Assembly (NCBI RefSeq): GCF_019393635.1
Contig: NC_057862.1
Location: forward strand, 417,243,669 to 417,307,668
Source of the DNA: Dromiciops gliroides
Lineage: Eukaryota > Chordata > Mammalia > Microbiotheria > Microbiotheriidae
Length of the DNA stretch: 64,000 bases
Direction of reading: 5' to 3'
Shown one piece after another: positions 9,640 to 19,414 of the stretch (its first letter is position 1; the number at the start of each line of letters is the position of its first letter). The position numbers were made by a program, and so were the translations under genes. The notes beneath the pieces are model-generated. The model had not been told where the DNA came from. It saw only the letters and a program-made list of their open reading frames with translations, and made no database searches.

Positions 9640-9732
9640 TTTTTTTTTTTTTTTTTTTTGCGGGGCAAAAGAACTCAGGTACTCCTGAATCCAGGGCCGG
9701 TGCTTTATCCACTGTGCTATCTAGCCACCCCC
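9640..9732 (-). mobile_element. Internally deleted CORE-SINE
   Basis: Antisense copy in which about 55 bp of the core between the tail (GCGGGGCAA) and GAACTCAGGTACTCC is missing. It is still flanked by an exact 13-bp TSD ctagggttatctt (9627-9639, 9733-9745), and its T-tail is about 20 nt. Confidence 0.92.
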
Positions 9733-9745
9733 CTAGGGTTATCTT

Positions 9746-10378
9746 GAGAGACTTGGGAGTGTCTCCTCTAATGCCATCAGCTCAAACACCCCCCCCCCTT
9801 GTGTTCCTTTCACTGTTGGCTGCCAGCAACCAGTACCCTGTTTTGAATTTAACTGCTTAACATCAATTGCCTTCTAGAATGAGGTTTTTGCTTTGAAGCT
9901 ATTTAGCAACACCAAAAGCACAACATTTCCCTTAACATGCTTGGGGCACACACTTTCCTATGTCACTCTCCCTATCATGGGGCATAGGCTCAAACTTCCC
10001 ACACTTTCTACTTAGCATTGATCCCACCAGGTTCATGTCCAGATGTGATATGACTTCTGGACAAGCCCTTTTCTCAAAGGTTATTCACAAAGGTCACTCC
10101 TTGTTCCTCAGGGGCTTTGATGCTAAGCTGGCTACAAAACTAGTTTGCTCTGCTGGAACACATCAATTATCCTCCTGACTGTTCAAAACTCTCAAGGTTA
10201 GAACCTCGAGATTAATCTTTTTCTAGAAGGAAAGATCAAATACTGAAGCAGGCAAAGAACCCAGGCCATTTTCATGGCCCAACGTCTCTTCCTCAACAAA
10301 GGACTCACACCAATAGAAAGCAGTCTAAGAGAACAATGGCAAAGGCTCTGGTCCTAATTCTTTTTGAAGTCACCCTCA
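9746..10378. other. Non-genic single-copy stretch
   Basis: C-run at 9790-9798. Otherwise non-repetitive by eye. No convincing exon. Confidence 0.45.
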
Positions 10379-10504
10379 GTTCCAACTCTGTAACCAATCA
10401 AAGAGTGTTATTGCCCACATTGTTAGCCGACCAAAACCAGTTACAGAAGGTGTACCTACTCTCCAGTGTCTCCATTACATGTTATCTCCATTATTCTCTT
10501 GGAA
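10379..10504 (+). repeat. Left arm of a perfect 126-bp inverted repeat
   Basis: Begins GTTCCAACTCTGTAACC and ends ATTCTCTTGGAA. It is identical, base for base and without gaps, to the reverse complement of 12411-12536. The 9-mer gcaggttcc follows immediately (10505-10513) and also spans the far arm's outer boundary. The arm does not resemble the SINEs. Confidence 0.97.
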
Positions 10505-11010
10505 GCAGGTTCCCTAGCCTCTGACTACTTGGGAAATTTGCACCACTCAAGTATGATGATGCATTCTGGGAATGTGTTAGTCCCCCATTTCATAATGAAC
10601 CTTTGATTTCAACTGTGTAAAGAGTTCTGGATGAGGAACTTCCTCTCCCATTGCAGATCAGCACCGTCTCTGTAATTTAGAATCTTGACAAATTGCTTGG
10701 GGATACTAAAAAATGACTTGCTTAAGGTCACACAGCCAGTATGTCAGAGGAAAGGCTTGAACCCACATCTTTCTGACTCTGAGGCCCCCTCTCTATTCTC
10801 TCACTATTCCACACCACCTCTCAGAACACTAAAAGAAGCTGAGCTTTGTACAAAGCTGATACATTATCAGACCCAGAGAACTGATCGTGAAACATGCTCC
10901 CTCTTGTGGATAGCAAAGTGAGAGATTTAAGGAGGACAGAATGCTATAGACTCTGATAGGGAGGAGGGGTGCTGGTGAGTGAGTCAGGGGGAGTTCCAGC
11001 CTTCTTCTGG
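10505..11010. other. Non-genic stretch with antisense MIR
   Basis: 10690-10810 is an antisense MIR core (cttgcttaaggtcacacagccagt ... ggcttgaacccacatctt). The remainder is single-copy. Confidence 0.6.
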
Positions 11011-11145
11011 TGAGGCAATTGGGGTTAAGTGACTTGCCCAGGGTCACACAGCTAGTTAAGTGTCAAGTGTCCGAGGTCAAATTTGAACTCAGGTCCTCCT
11101 GAATCCAAGGCCCATGCTCTATCCACTGCGCCACCTAGCTGCCCC
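11011..11145 (-). mobile_element. CORE-SINE, minus strand
   Basis: Full-length antisense copy with a very short tail. The TSD is approximate (ccagccttcttct / ccagcccttgtct), so it is older than most neighbours. Confidence 0.93.
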
Positions 11146-12309
11146 GCCAGCCCTTGTCTTACAGGCTTTTGGCTCACTTTGCACTGACTCTGGATATTCT
11201 GTTTTGGTTGTTTTTGCTTAGCTGTTTTCTTTACTTAGAAGAGAAGGTTCAATTCTGGGGTGGGGTGGGGTGTAGGGTATATCCAAGAATGACTATAAAG
11301 TAAGAAAAAAAGACATCAACAAGACTATTTTTGGGGGAGGAAAGTATTCTCTCCCTTCTTAAAATTTCCTTGTACACATTGGATCTTCCCTTCGTTTCCC
11401 TCATAACCTTCCACATACTGTATTTTCTGAATACCTGTCATATACTCCCCTACATAATATAAGCTCTTTGAAGACAAGGACTATGTAATTAAATCTTTCC
11501 ATTCCCTAGGGCCTAATCCAGTTAGAGTCAGATATTCAAGCAACTAAAGGCCAGAGAAGGGAAGGGATCTTCTGCTCATAATCACACATATAATAGATAC
11601 CTAATGAATGTTTGTTGAATGAATAAATGGATATCTATATTTTGAACAGCAGAGATCTCTAGTCCTTTTTCAGTTTGGCTTGTGTGGGGGTGGGGGTGGG
11701 AGGTTGGGGAGACATGAACTTCAAGAACTCAGCGCAATAGCTCAGGCAGGACCAGAGAGTTCAGCTTTTGACTCAGAATGAAACCCTTGAAGTGAATGGG
11801 TGGTGGAATCAGATCGAGGAGGGAGGGCTCTCCAGATTCCTGGGGCTTTGATTGGGCTTAGTTCCCTGAGAAGACCCCCCCCCCACCCCCCCAACCATTC
11901 TTACTGAGAGAAAAGAGAAAGAAGAGAGGAGAGAGAATGCCGGTCTGACCCGTGTCTGATCAGGAACCCTTCTTGGAGATCCCAGATCCCAATTTGGCCA
12001 GAAAATTGATTAGAGGAACAGAGTCGGGGGCAGTGGCTAAGGGATAGGTGGAGAGGGCTGGGGAGGAAAGGTAGGACTAGGGTCAATTCCCACTTATTTC
12101 TCTCCAGGTCCTGGTCTTGGGACTCATTCACTCAGTGAACAAGTATTTTTAAGGCAGCTTCTAATGTGCTAAGCGATAAGAATACAAAGAGAGGCAAAAG
12201 CAGTTGCTTCCCTCAACTAAGGCCAAGTCTGAGCATAGGAACTGAAACTCCAAGCTCAACCAGAAATAGCCCCCAAATGAAAAGCTTGAGTAAAGGAATT
12301 TAGGATGAC
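11146..12309. other. Non-genic stretch with L2 3' remnant and G-rich runs
   Basis: 11395-11640 fits an L2 3' end (ataagctctttgaagacaaggact ... gatacctaatgaatgtttgttgaatgaa). G-rich runs at 11257-11275 and 11682-11711. C-run at 11875-11892. 12130-12200 fits the ancient dispersed repeat ('acaagtatttttaag ... ctaatgtgctaagc'). Confidence 0.5.
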
Positions 12310-12410
12310 ACAAAGGCCCAAGAATCAGAAGGCTTGGGTTCTAGTCCCCTTTCCATCACTGACCAAAAGACCATGGCCATTTCACTTCCCATCTGCATAA
12401 TTGGGGAGAA
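12310..12410 (+). mobile_element. MIR fragment abutting the inverted-repeat arm
   Basis: 'agaatcagaaggcttgggttctagtccc ... catttcacttcccatctgcataattgggga' is MIR-like. The 126-bp arm starts exactly where a MIR's 'ggagaataatgg' end would continue, which suggests the 12.4-kb copy is the native location of the duplicated segment. Confidence 0.6.
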
Positions 12411-12536
12411 TTCCAAGAGAATAATGGAGATAACATGTAATGGAGACACTGGAGAGTAGGTACACCTTCTGTAACTGGTTTTGGTCGGCTAACAATGTGG
12501 GCAATAACACTCTTTGATTGGTTACAGAGTTGGAAC
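12411..12536 (-). repeat. Right arm of a perfect 126-bp inverted repeat
   Basis: Reverse complement of 10379-10504 with 126 of 126 matches by direct reading. The arms are separated by 1906 bp. There are no terminal inverted repeats or target duplication around either arm, so this is not a transposon signature. Confidence 0.97.
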
Positions 12537-12939
12537 CTGCCTTTCTCTCTCACGGGTGTCTAAGCACTCTGAGAAAGATAAAGGATCAGAATGTCCTCTG
12601 ATTGCTGGTTGAGCACCTTAGGGAGGTGAGGCCGAGTTTGGAGCTCAGGAAAGGAGCTGGGGTGTGAAGTAGGCTCTCAATTTCACCCCTGGTTTATGAA
12701 ATGCTGAGATGGGTCCAAGAGGAAAAGATGAGCTGGCTTCTTTCTGCCCCTATTACAGATAAAGGAAGCTGAGGCCAGAGATTGAGTAAATTGCCCAGGG
12801 TCAAATAGGTAGTCAGTGGCAGAGGCAGGCCTCACCACCCACTTCCTCTGATTCCAAATCCATTGTTCTTTCAATTGTCTCAAGAAATCCTCTCCTATGG
12901 TGTCTCCTACCACCCACGGGGGGCAAAAGTTTGTCTCAA
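12537..12939. other. Non-genic stretch with antisense MIR
   Basis: 12715-12850 is antisense MIR (ttacagataaaggaagctgaggcc ... attgcccagggtcaaataggtag). No gene seen. Confidence 0.6.
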
Positions 12940-13335
12940 GCAGTTGGCTTGCCAGAGCCCATTGTTAACATTTCGACATGAGGGTTTACACCTCAAAAAT
13001 CATTAGTGCTACAAGTCAGAGATTGATTTTTTTTTGGATGATTATTTAGACTTAAGAAAGTCATAATGCAGATTAAATTTATGAAGTGTGTGTATGCGTT
13101 CTCTCCCTGCCTGCCCACACCCCCTTGTTGTTGTTGTTGTTTTTTTTTAGTGAGGCAATTGGGGTTAAGTGACTTGCCCAGGGTCACACAGCTAGTAAGT
13201 GTTAAGTGTCTGAGGCTGGATTTGAACTCAGGTACTCCTGACTCCAGGGCTGGTGCTCTACCCACTGCGCCACCCAGCTGCCCCCACACCCCCCTTGTTA
13301 AACATTTACCAGTACACCTTTGGTATTGGATCATG
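12940..13335 (+). repeat. Unclassified dispersed repeat, copy 1 (split by a SINE)
   Basis: Shares with 51860-52080 the ordered blocks: ggtttacacctc, gctacaagtcagag, ttgattattt-agacttaagaaa, a TTAAA-T-TGTG block, then 'taaacatttaccagtacacc'. Both copies are on the plus strand and about 70-80 percent alike by eye. I cannot name the family. Confidence 0.6.
13151..13285 (-). mobile_element. CORE-SINE inside the unclassified repeat
   Basis: Antisense full-length copy. TSD acacccccttgtt (13117-13129; second copy 13286-13299 has one extra C). A (TTG)n run precedes the T-tail. Confidence 0.95.
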
Positions 13336-14267
13336 CCTGCACCTTCTCCACAGCAGGGTCTCCCCAAACTTTCTTCCACTGTTCTTTGGGGGGACCCCAC
13401 TACTCTAAGTCACCTCCCTATCCCCCCACCTGGTCATTGAAGAGCTTTGAGCAGAGGCAGCATCCTTTCATGGATGACAGGTGAGTTTGGAAGGGGTCCA
13501 AGTGAGTTCCTGCTCCTTCTCTAGTGTTCGCTCACTGCCACAGAGCTCCCACTTCTATCCCTCCAGGCACCTGGATCACCGGTTCTTGACTTTATTTCTT
13601 TTTTGGACAGGGCAATGAGGGTTAAGTGGTTTGCCCCTCTTCTTTTCCTGGAAATACAGACAGACCGACAGAGAGTTATCGGTGGCTTTTCCTTAGCGGG
13701 GGAGCCAGGTGACATGAGCCCCATACCTTGGCCTCATCAGGTGATCTTTATCAGGAGGGCAGCCTGCCTCCTTGCCCATCTCTCTGCCTACAGATCTCAG
13801 CCATGGAGGCCCACATCTTTCTCATGCTTAGTCTTGGCCCTCTGGGCCCAGAGATCCCCTGGGGGGGAGACTGCTGAGTGATCAGTTCATCTTAACCTTG
13901 ATCTTTTTCTCTGTGGGACTTCAGCCCCACTCCCCTCCTTTCCCCTCCTACATCTCCTCCCTGGTTTTTCTCAATGCAGACAAAACTGAAACCCCACGGG
14001 GGCTGTAGATTGTGAAATGAATCATATTGTCTGGGCTGGGAGCCCCTGTCACTGCAAGATCTCAAAGTGCCTAGGAACAGGTGCCTTTTTGTGCCTTCCT
14101 AGCATCTTTTCAATGGCAACTCCCATCAGATCCTTTTAAAGTTTGTGAGAAAGCAGGTAGAAAGACTGAGCTATGATGAAGGATGGATGGATTGCAAGGC
14201 TCAGGGGCTCTGTGATCAATTTAGAAAGAAATTGTTGGGGGTGTTATTTATTTATTTATTTGTTTTT
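13336..14267. other. Non-genic single-copy stretch
   Basis: Contains a 30-bp SINE 3' scrap (13607-13637, minus) and a good isolated donor-like sequence GACAG|GTGAGT at 13478-13487. No matching acceptor and open frame makes a credible exon. No gene called. Confidence 0.45.
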
Positions 14268-14399
14268 GGTGAGGCAATTGGGGTTAAGTGACTTGCCCAG
14301 GGTCACACAGCTAGTAAGTGTTAAGTGTCTGAGGCTGGATTTGAACTCAGGTACTCCTGACTCCAGGATCAGTGCTCTATCCACTGCACCACCTAGCTG
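14268..14399 (-). mobile_element. CORE-SINE, minus strand
   Basis: Antisense copy with a (TTTA)n tail region (14245-14262). The 5' end stops at 'cacctagctgg'. No clear TSD. Confidence 0.93.
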
Positions 14400-14439
14400 G
14401 CATTGAGACTGTTTAGTGAGAAGAAGAAAAGGGGGAGAG

Positions 14440-14745
14440 CAGTGATAGTAATTGTTTTGAATATTTGAAAAGCTGGCACGTGGAGGAGAGATCAGATTTG
14501 TTTTGCAGAACCAAGACCAACAGGAAAAGGTCTAGAGAAATAGGGTCTTGACATAACGGAAGACTTCTGGACCATTAGAGCTGCCCCCAGGTAGAATGAT
14601 GCACTTCAGAAGGCAGGGAACTCTTTCCCACTGGAGATCTTTAAGCTGAGGGCAGAAGACCACTTGCCTCTTCAGTTAGGAGTTGAACCAGATGGTGCCT
14701 CTCAGGTTCCTTCTAGCTCCCATATTCTGTGACTCTATGACTTTG
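14440..14745 (-). mobile_element. L3/CR1 LINE 3'-region fragment, minus strand
   Basis: Antisense of the L3/CR1 pattern: aatatttgaaaagctggcacgtgg ... aaaggtctagagaaa ... actctttcccactggagatctttaa ... cttctagctcccatattctgtgac. Opposite in orientation to the copies at 6.5 kb and 60.5 kb. Confidence 0.7.
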
Positions 14746-15035
14746 TGGAGTGCTTTTCTGCCCCCTCCCCAGAAGCCTGGGAGTGTGTATATGTTGTCAC
14801 AGGTTGTCTTGGGTAATACCTAGTTTGCAGATATCAATCTTTTCCCCCATCTCAATTAGACTTTGAAGCCTTTATGGTAGCATATGAGACCTCCTCAGTG
14901 TTTAATGGGCTTCATGCTCTTGTGCCTCTCAGCCCTTTACCCTTATCTCTGAATTGAGAGCCCCTGGGGATGCTACTTTTGCCCCAACTCAAACCCTAAC
15001 CCTAAACCTGGTTGGAAGTAAGTCCCATCTCAACC
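14746..15035. other. Non-genic single-copy stretch
   Basis: No gene. Includes a two-unit CCCTAA tract at 14992-15006, too short to mean anything by itself. Confidence 0.5.
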
Positions 15036-15443
15036 AATCCAATAAGCATTTATTAACCACCTAATATGTTCATGGCACTGTGCTAGGTGCTGAGGTTATA
15101 GACACAAAAGAAACAGTCCCTGTTCTCAAGGGGGCATAACATGTACTTGTTTTATGTGTCTATGTATCTGTCCATACATACACATACATAGTTAATATAT
15201 TATATAATTAGCACATGTCATATAACAGAATATATTACGTAATAATATAATATAGAAAAATATAAAATATTATCATGTTTTATATAAAATAAATAATTAT
15301 GTGAGGAGGGACAAATCACTCCTACCTCAGGACAAGATTCCAGAAGGAGTTGGTCCCTGAGCTGAGCTGAGCTTTGAAGGGATCTAGGGAGTCTGTGGGA
15401 TGTTCATCTTTTATTCTTTTTTTGTTTGTTTGTTTGTTTTTTT

Positions 15444-15578
15444 GTGAGGCAGTTGGGGTTAAGTGACTTGCCCAGGGTCACACAGCTAGTAAGTGTTAAG
15501 TGTCTGAGGCCGGATTTGAACTCAGGTACTCCTGACTCCAGGGCCGGTGCTCTATCCACTGCACCACCTAGCTGCCCC
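15444..15578 (-). mobile_element. CORE-SINE (downstream-tail partner of a stacked pair)
   Basis: Antisense copy with a (TTTG)n tail. It sits between the T-tail of the next SINE and the left TSD, and has no private TSD. Confidence 0.95.
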
Positions 15579-15610
15579 CCAATTTATTTTTTTATTTTTT
15601 TATTTTTTGG

Positions 15611-15744
15611 TGAGGCAATTGGGGTTAAGTGACTTGCCCAGGGTCACACAGCTAGTAAGTATCAAGTGCCTGAGGTCGGATTCGAACTCAGGTCCTCCTG
15701 AATGCAGAGCCAGTGCTCTATCCACTGTGCCACCTAGCTGCCCC
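15611..15744 (-). mobile_element. CORE-SINE (5' partner of a stacked pair)
   Basis: Antisense copy abutting TSD tcatcttttattct at 15745-15758. The other TSD copy is at 15404-15417, beyond the neighbouring SINE, so one TSD pair encloses two SINEs. Confidence 0.95.
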
Positions 15745-15940
15745 TCATCTTTTATTCTAACAGCAACTGGAAGTACTAAAGATTCTTGAGCCGGGGAATG
15801 ACAAGATCAGATCAGTGCTGTAGAAAGATGATTTGGGTAGCTGTGTGGAGCCCATATTGGAGAAGGGAGGAATTGGAAACCCAGAATTTGATCAGGAGGC
15901 TATTGCAAATGCAAAGGACTTTTAAAAAATTAATTTAATT

Positions 15941-16083
15941 GGGGCAGCTAGGTGGCACAGTGGATAAAGCACCAGTCCTGGAGTCAGGAGTACCTGAGTT
16001 CAAATCCAGCTTCAGACACCTGACACTTACTAGCTGTGTGACCCTGGGCAAGTCACTTAATCCTCATTTCCACATCCCCCCAA
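15941..16083 (+). mobile_element. CORE-SINE
   Basis: Full-length copy with a C-rich rather than A-rich 3' end. Exact 14-bp TSD aaattaatttaatt (15927-15940, 16084-16097). Confidence 0.96.
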
Positions 16084-16097
16084 AATTAATTTAATTA

Positions 16098-16290
16098 AAA
16101 AATTATCAAGCATTTAGATTTTCTCCCCCCCCCCAAATAAAACAAAACAAAAACCTTGTGATAAATGTACATAGTCAGGTAAAATAGAATCCTCCAATGG
16201 TTATGCCCCAAAATGTATGTTGTTTTTCCTAGTTAGACTATCAGGAGTGCTATTTCCACCACATGGTTCTTTGTTCCCCATGGGTTCATG
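16098..16290 (-). mobile_element. Dispersed L1-associated fragment, minus strand
   Basis: Reads 'attatcaagcatttagattttctcc ... aaataaaacaaaacaaaaacc ... gtacatagtcaggtaaaatagaatcc ... ccacatggttctttgttcc', a recurrent marsupial L1-flank pattern, diverged. Confidence 0.45.
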
Positions 16291-16417
16291 CATGTCAAGG
16301 TGTCTCTCTCAGACCCTGAGAGGAGGTATTGAGTCTTTCTTTAGCATTAAGTCTGACTTTCATTGGGTAGTCACTTGAGAAATGTTTGTGGACAATTTGA
16401 CAAGAAATAGAGCAAGA

Positions 16418-16566
16418 GGGGCAGCTAGGTGGCGCAGTGAATAGAGTACCGGCCCTGGAGTCAGGAGTACCTGAGTTCAAATCCGGCCTCAGACACTTAA
16501 CACTTACTAGCTGTGTGACCCTGGGCAAGTCACTTAACCCCAAATTACCTCACTAAAAAAAAAAAA
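16418..16566 (+). mobile_element. CORE-SINE
   Basis: GGAGTCAGG subtype. Exact 16-bp TSD aagaaatagagcaaga (16402-16417 and after the A tail), so a recent insertion. Confidence 0.97.
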
Positions 16567-16583
16567 AAGAAATAGAGCAAGAA

Positions 16584-17404
16584 AAGGAGAATAATAAAAA
16601 ACAAAAAATAACCCAAAGATATTGGCAGATAGATGACTAAAAATGCTTCCAAAAGGACCCTAAGACTGGGGAGTATCTCAGTAAATAAAGCCTAGTGCTG
16701 GAGATCAGGAGCAAAAGATGAAGTTATGATTAGGGTGATTTAGATAAGGTAGTATCAAAATGGGCCCAAGGATTTGTCCCCGCTCCCCCCCTCACCCAAA
16801 TCCCAAGTTCAGGGGTCCGATCTTGGCAGCTGATCCCAAAGGGTATTTTTTTTTCTTTTTGGCTTACTAACTTTGACCTGCTTGCTAAGAAATCTCTCAA
16901 TATGTCCATGTTTCCACGAATGTAACTGACAGTGACTCTGACTCCCATATAGAGGCACTCAGAGCAACAAATGCATATCAGGTAAAGTCAGCTCTGATTT
17001 CACCCTATGGGAAAAATGCTGGTGGAACAGAGGACTAACAGGAGTCTGCAAAGAGAGAGAAAATGCACAAAACATGCACAGTAATTCACCTCAGAAAGAC
17101 CTGAATTTTGACTTGCCCATGGGGCAGCTCTGACATCTAGGAAATGAGAAACTCTGTGTTTGGGGAGGAGTCATTGAAGATTGGGAATGAAGCAAAGAAA
17201 AGGGGGCCAAGGAGAGCAGACCTGGGATGGGGGTGACTTTATCTGGTCCCCAACTTTCATTGTACAGGGTCTGAAAGTGAATTGGATTTTGAAAAAAAGC
17301 AAACACAAAGTTATAGAGGTATACAGAGAGTCCGAGATAGAAAGAGAAAGAGAGATGGACAGAAGGACAGAGATACATGGGAAAAGGCAGAGTGCTTTAC
17401 TCTG
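16584..17404. other. Non-genic single-copy stretch
   Basis: Purine-rich GAGAGA tract at 17330-17360. No gene or classified repeat recognised. Confidence 0.45.
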
Positions 17405-17870
17405 CTGTGGCCTGCTCTGCTCTCTTCTGTCTTTGCCCTTGCCCTGCTCAGTCTTTCCCTGCTCAGTCCTGCCCTGCCTGGCACTGTCTTATCCTGTCCT
17501 GTCCCGTCTAGCTCTCCCCTGCTCAGTCCTGCCCTGACCTGCCTTGCCCTGCTCTACCGTATCCTCCTCTGCCCTGTCCTATCCTTATGTGCCCTGGCCT
17601 GCCCTCCACCCTCCATCCCGATTTATCTTGTCCTCCCTGGACGACCTTGCCTTGCCCTACCTACCCTGTCCCCTCTATCCTGCTCTGGCCTGCTGTGCCC
17701 TTCTTTGCTTTGTCTTATCCTATCTTGCCCAGTCTAGTCCTGCCTGGCTCTTCTCTCCCCTACCCAATCCTGCCCTGCCCTGCCCTGCCCAGCCCTGCCC
17801 CACCTTGCTCTGCCCTACCTGACCCTACCTCTCCTCTTCTCCCCTGCCTTCCTTTGCCTGCTTTGCTCTG
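17405..17870. repeat. Degenerate CTGCC/CCTGT pentamer-type satellite
   Basis: About 465 bp almost entirely of 5- to 6-nt units around CCTGC, CCTGT, CCTAT and CTGCC, with some duplicated longer blocks (ctgctcagtcctgccctg twice). Strongly strand-asymmetric (pyrimidines on plus), which keeps several plus-strand frames open without coding meaning. Confidence 0.93.
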
Positions 17871-18649
17871 TGTAGGCAGTAACCACATTGCAATGCCCTC
17901 TTCACAGGAAATATTGGTCCTAGGGGAGCAGGAGGAAGTGCTCCCCCGCCCACCCCCCCAGCCACTGTTACCCAACAGAGCTGGGGGAGGGAGGATCCCG
18001 GATGATAATAAGGCCCGGGCTCCCACCAGCATGAAGGCACCTTCTGGGAAGCTGAGTCTAAGGACAGCAGGATGCATCACTCCTGGTGGGCCCTGGGCAT
18101 CTCCTGGGGAGTGGAAGGCAGAGCACCAGCTAAGATCCTCACAGAGACCTGAGGGCCAGGGTGGGGGAGAGCAGCCTCTCTCTTCTGCTCATCTGTCCCC
18201 TCTTGTACCACACTAGCTTCTGCTACTCACCTGTGTTCACATTAGTCTTTTGTCAGGATGTCTGTCCTCATCTCTGCCCATTCATTTTCTGGCCACTCTT
18301 CTAGATCCCACTTCTTCTAGTAAGCTTTCTCCAACCACACCAACTCTGATCACACCCCATTCCCTGGAACTCCCCTTACTCCTAACCTTTGAATCACTTT
18401 GATTTTTCCACTATTAGGTCAAATTCCATGATTCCAGGGGGACTCTGGTCCTTGGAAAATGAGGGCTGGAGGGCCTTCATCCACTCACTCCCCACCCCCC
18501 AGTTTGACCCAACAAAGTCTTAGCACACAAGGGACTAAGAAAGGCTTGGATTCAGTCATAGGCTCACTGCTGGCTCTTAGCAGCCAAGGAACCTTGGGTG
18601 TATGGGGATGAAAAGAGGGATAGGTTGGATTTTGCAGGGTTGAAAACCC
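17871..18649. other. Non-genic stretch between the two pentamer arrays
   Basis: 17880-18230 is single-copy, G-rich, unassigned. 18280-18425 resembles an L2 3' piece (cccacttcttctagtaagctttctcc). No exon supported. Confidence 0.45.
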
Positions 18650-18800
18650 AGGTCTGGGAGCATTTTAGGGGATCTTTGTACTTCCTGGCTCTGTGGCCTA
18701 TTGCAAGTTATTTCCCTTTTCTGGACCTTAGTTTCCTTTTCTGTAAAATGGAGGTGTTGGACTGGATGACCTATAAAATGTCTTCTAACCTGCAAGGTCT
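18650..18800 (+). mobile_element. MIR fragment
   Basis: 'cctggctctgtggcctattgcaagttatttccc ... cttagtttccttttctgtaaaatggaggtg ... gatgacctataaaatgtcttc' follows the MIR order. Confidence 0.75.
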
Positions 18801-18833
18801 AACATTAAAGAGCCAGGGAGAAAAGAGCAAGGT

Positions 18834-18892
18834 TGGGCAGGGCAGGGCAGGGCAGGGTAGGGCAGGGCAGGGCAGGGCAGGGCAGGGCAGGC
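18834..18892. repeat. (GGGCA)n array, 12 units
   Basis: Twelve near-perfect GGGCA pentamers with one GGGTA variant. On the minus strand the unit is TGCCC, the theme of the satellite at 17405-17870, so the two arrays face each other across 0.96 kb. Confidence 0.97.
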
Positions 18893-18899
18893 CTTCACA

Positions 18900-19219
18900 C
18901 CTAGGCTATGCTGTTTCCAGGACACCCTCCTTTGCAGCTTCCCTGATGCAGATGCAGATGCCCTTCCCCATTGGCGGCAACCCCAGGAACAATTTCAATG
19001 CCAGCATCTTTCCCCCAGTTTCCTGCATGGACCTGGAGCTGACGCACATGGCCCGGGCGGTTTCCCAGCTAATCCTGTTCTTCTTGGCTAATTTGGACAT
19101 GCCCGTTCTGCGCTGGCTCCTCCAGGGCCTGGCCAGGGCCCCCAGACCTGTGTTCCCATGGCCTGGAATGCGTCTGACCTCTAGGAACAAGGACTCCTCG
19201 TTCCTGTCTGTTCACCTGT
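18900..19219. other. GC-rich, CpG-retaining non-repeat island
   Basis: Several CpGs in a CpG-poor window. Motifs seen: GCTAATCC (19067-19074, OTX-type), GGCTAATTTGG (19088-19098, homeodomain-like), GGACATGCCC (19096-19105, a p53-type half site) and CCCGGGCGG (19053-19061). Open on the plus strand for about 100 codons without recognisable domains. Could be an enhancer-like element or an unknown exon. Confidence 0.35.
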
Positions 19220-19264
19220 TAGGACCTCACTTTGTTTTTTCTTTTTTAATTTTTTTTTTTTTAG

Positions 19265-19398
19265 TGAGGCAATTGGGGTTAAGTGACTTGCCCAGGGTCA
19301 CACAGCTAGTAAGTGTTAAGTGTCTGAGGCCGGATTTGAACTTAGGTACTCCTGAATCCAGGGCTGGTGCTCTATCCACTGCGCCACCTAGCTGCCCC
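19265..19398 (-). mobile_element. CORE-SINE, minus strand
   Basis: Full-length antisense copy. Exact 16-bp TSD taggacctcactttgt (19220-19235, 19399-19414). Confidence 0.97.
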
Positions 19399-19414
19399 TA
19401 GGACCTCACTTTGT

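Larger units (their letters stand above)
15036..15920 (+). repeat. Ancient long dispersed repeat, split by two SINEs
   Basis: Begins with the AAGCATTTATTAA-CACCTAATATG signature (15045-15075) and 'aacagtccctgttctcaag'. It continues with an AT-rich block (15180-15300), 'gagctgagctttgaaggga' (15362-15382), and resumes after the SINEs at 15760 with 'gacaagatcagatca ... ggaggctattgcaaatgc'. Confidence 0.6.

Noticed and set aside
13478..13487. Strong donor GACAG|GTGAGT as part of an exon
   Set aside because: No matching acceptor and open frame upstream makes a credible exon.
14992..15006. Interstitial telomere repeat (CCCTAA)
   Set aside because: Only two units plus a partial; expected by chance.
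17587..18216. 209-codon plus-strand open frame
   Set aside because: Mostly Pro/Leu/Ser/Cys from the CTGCC satellite; several overlapping frames are equally open.
18598..19401. 267-codon plus-strand open frame
   Set aside because: Assembled from a MIR, the GGGCA array, a GC-rich island and an antisense SINE. No single exon or domain supports it.
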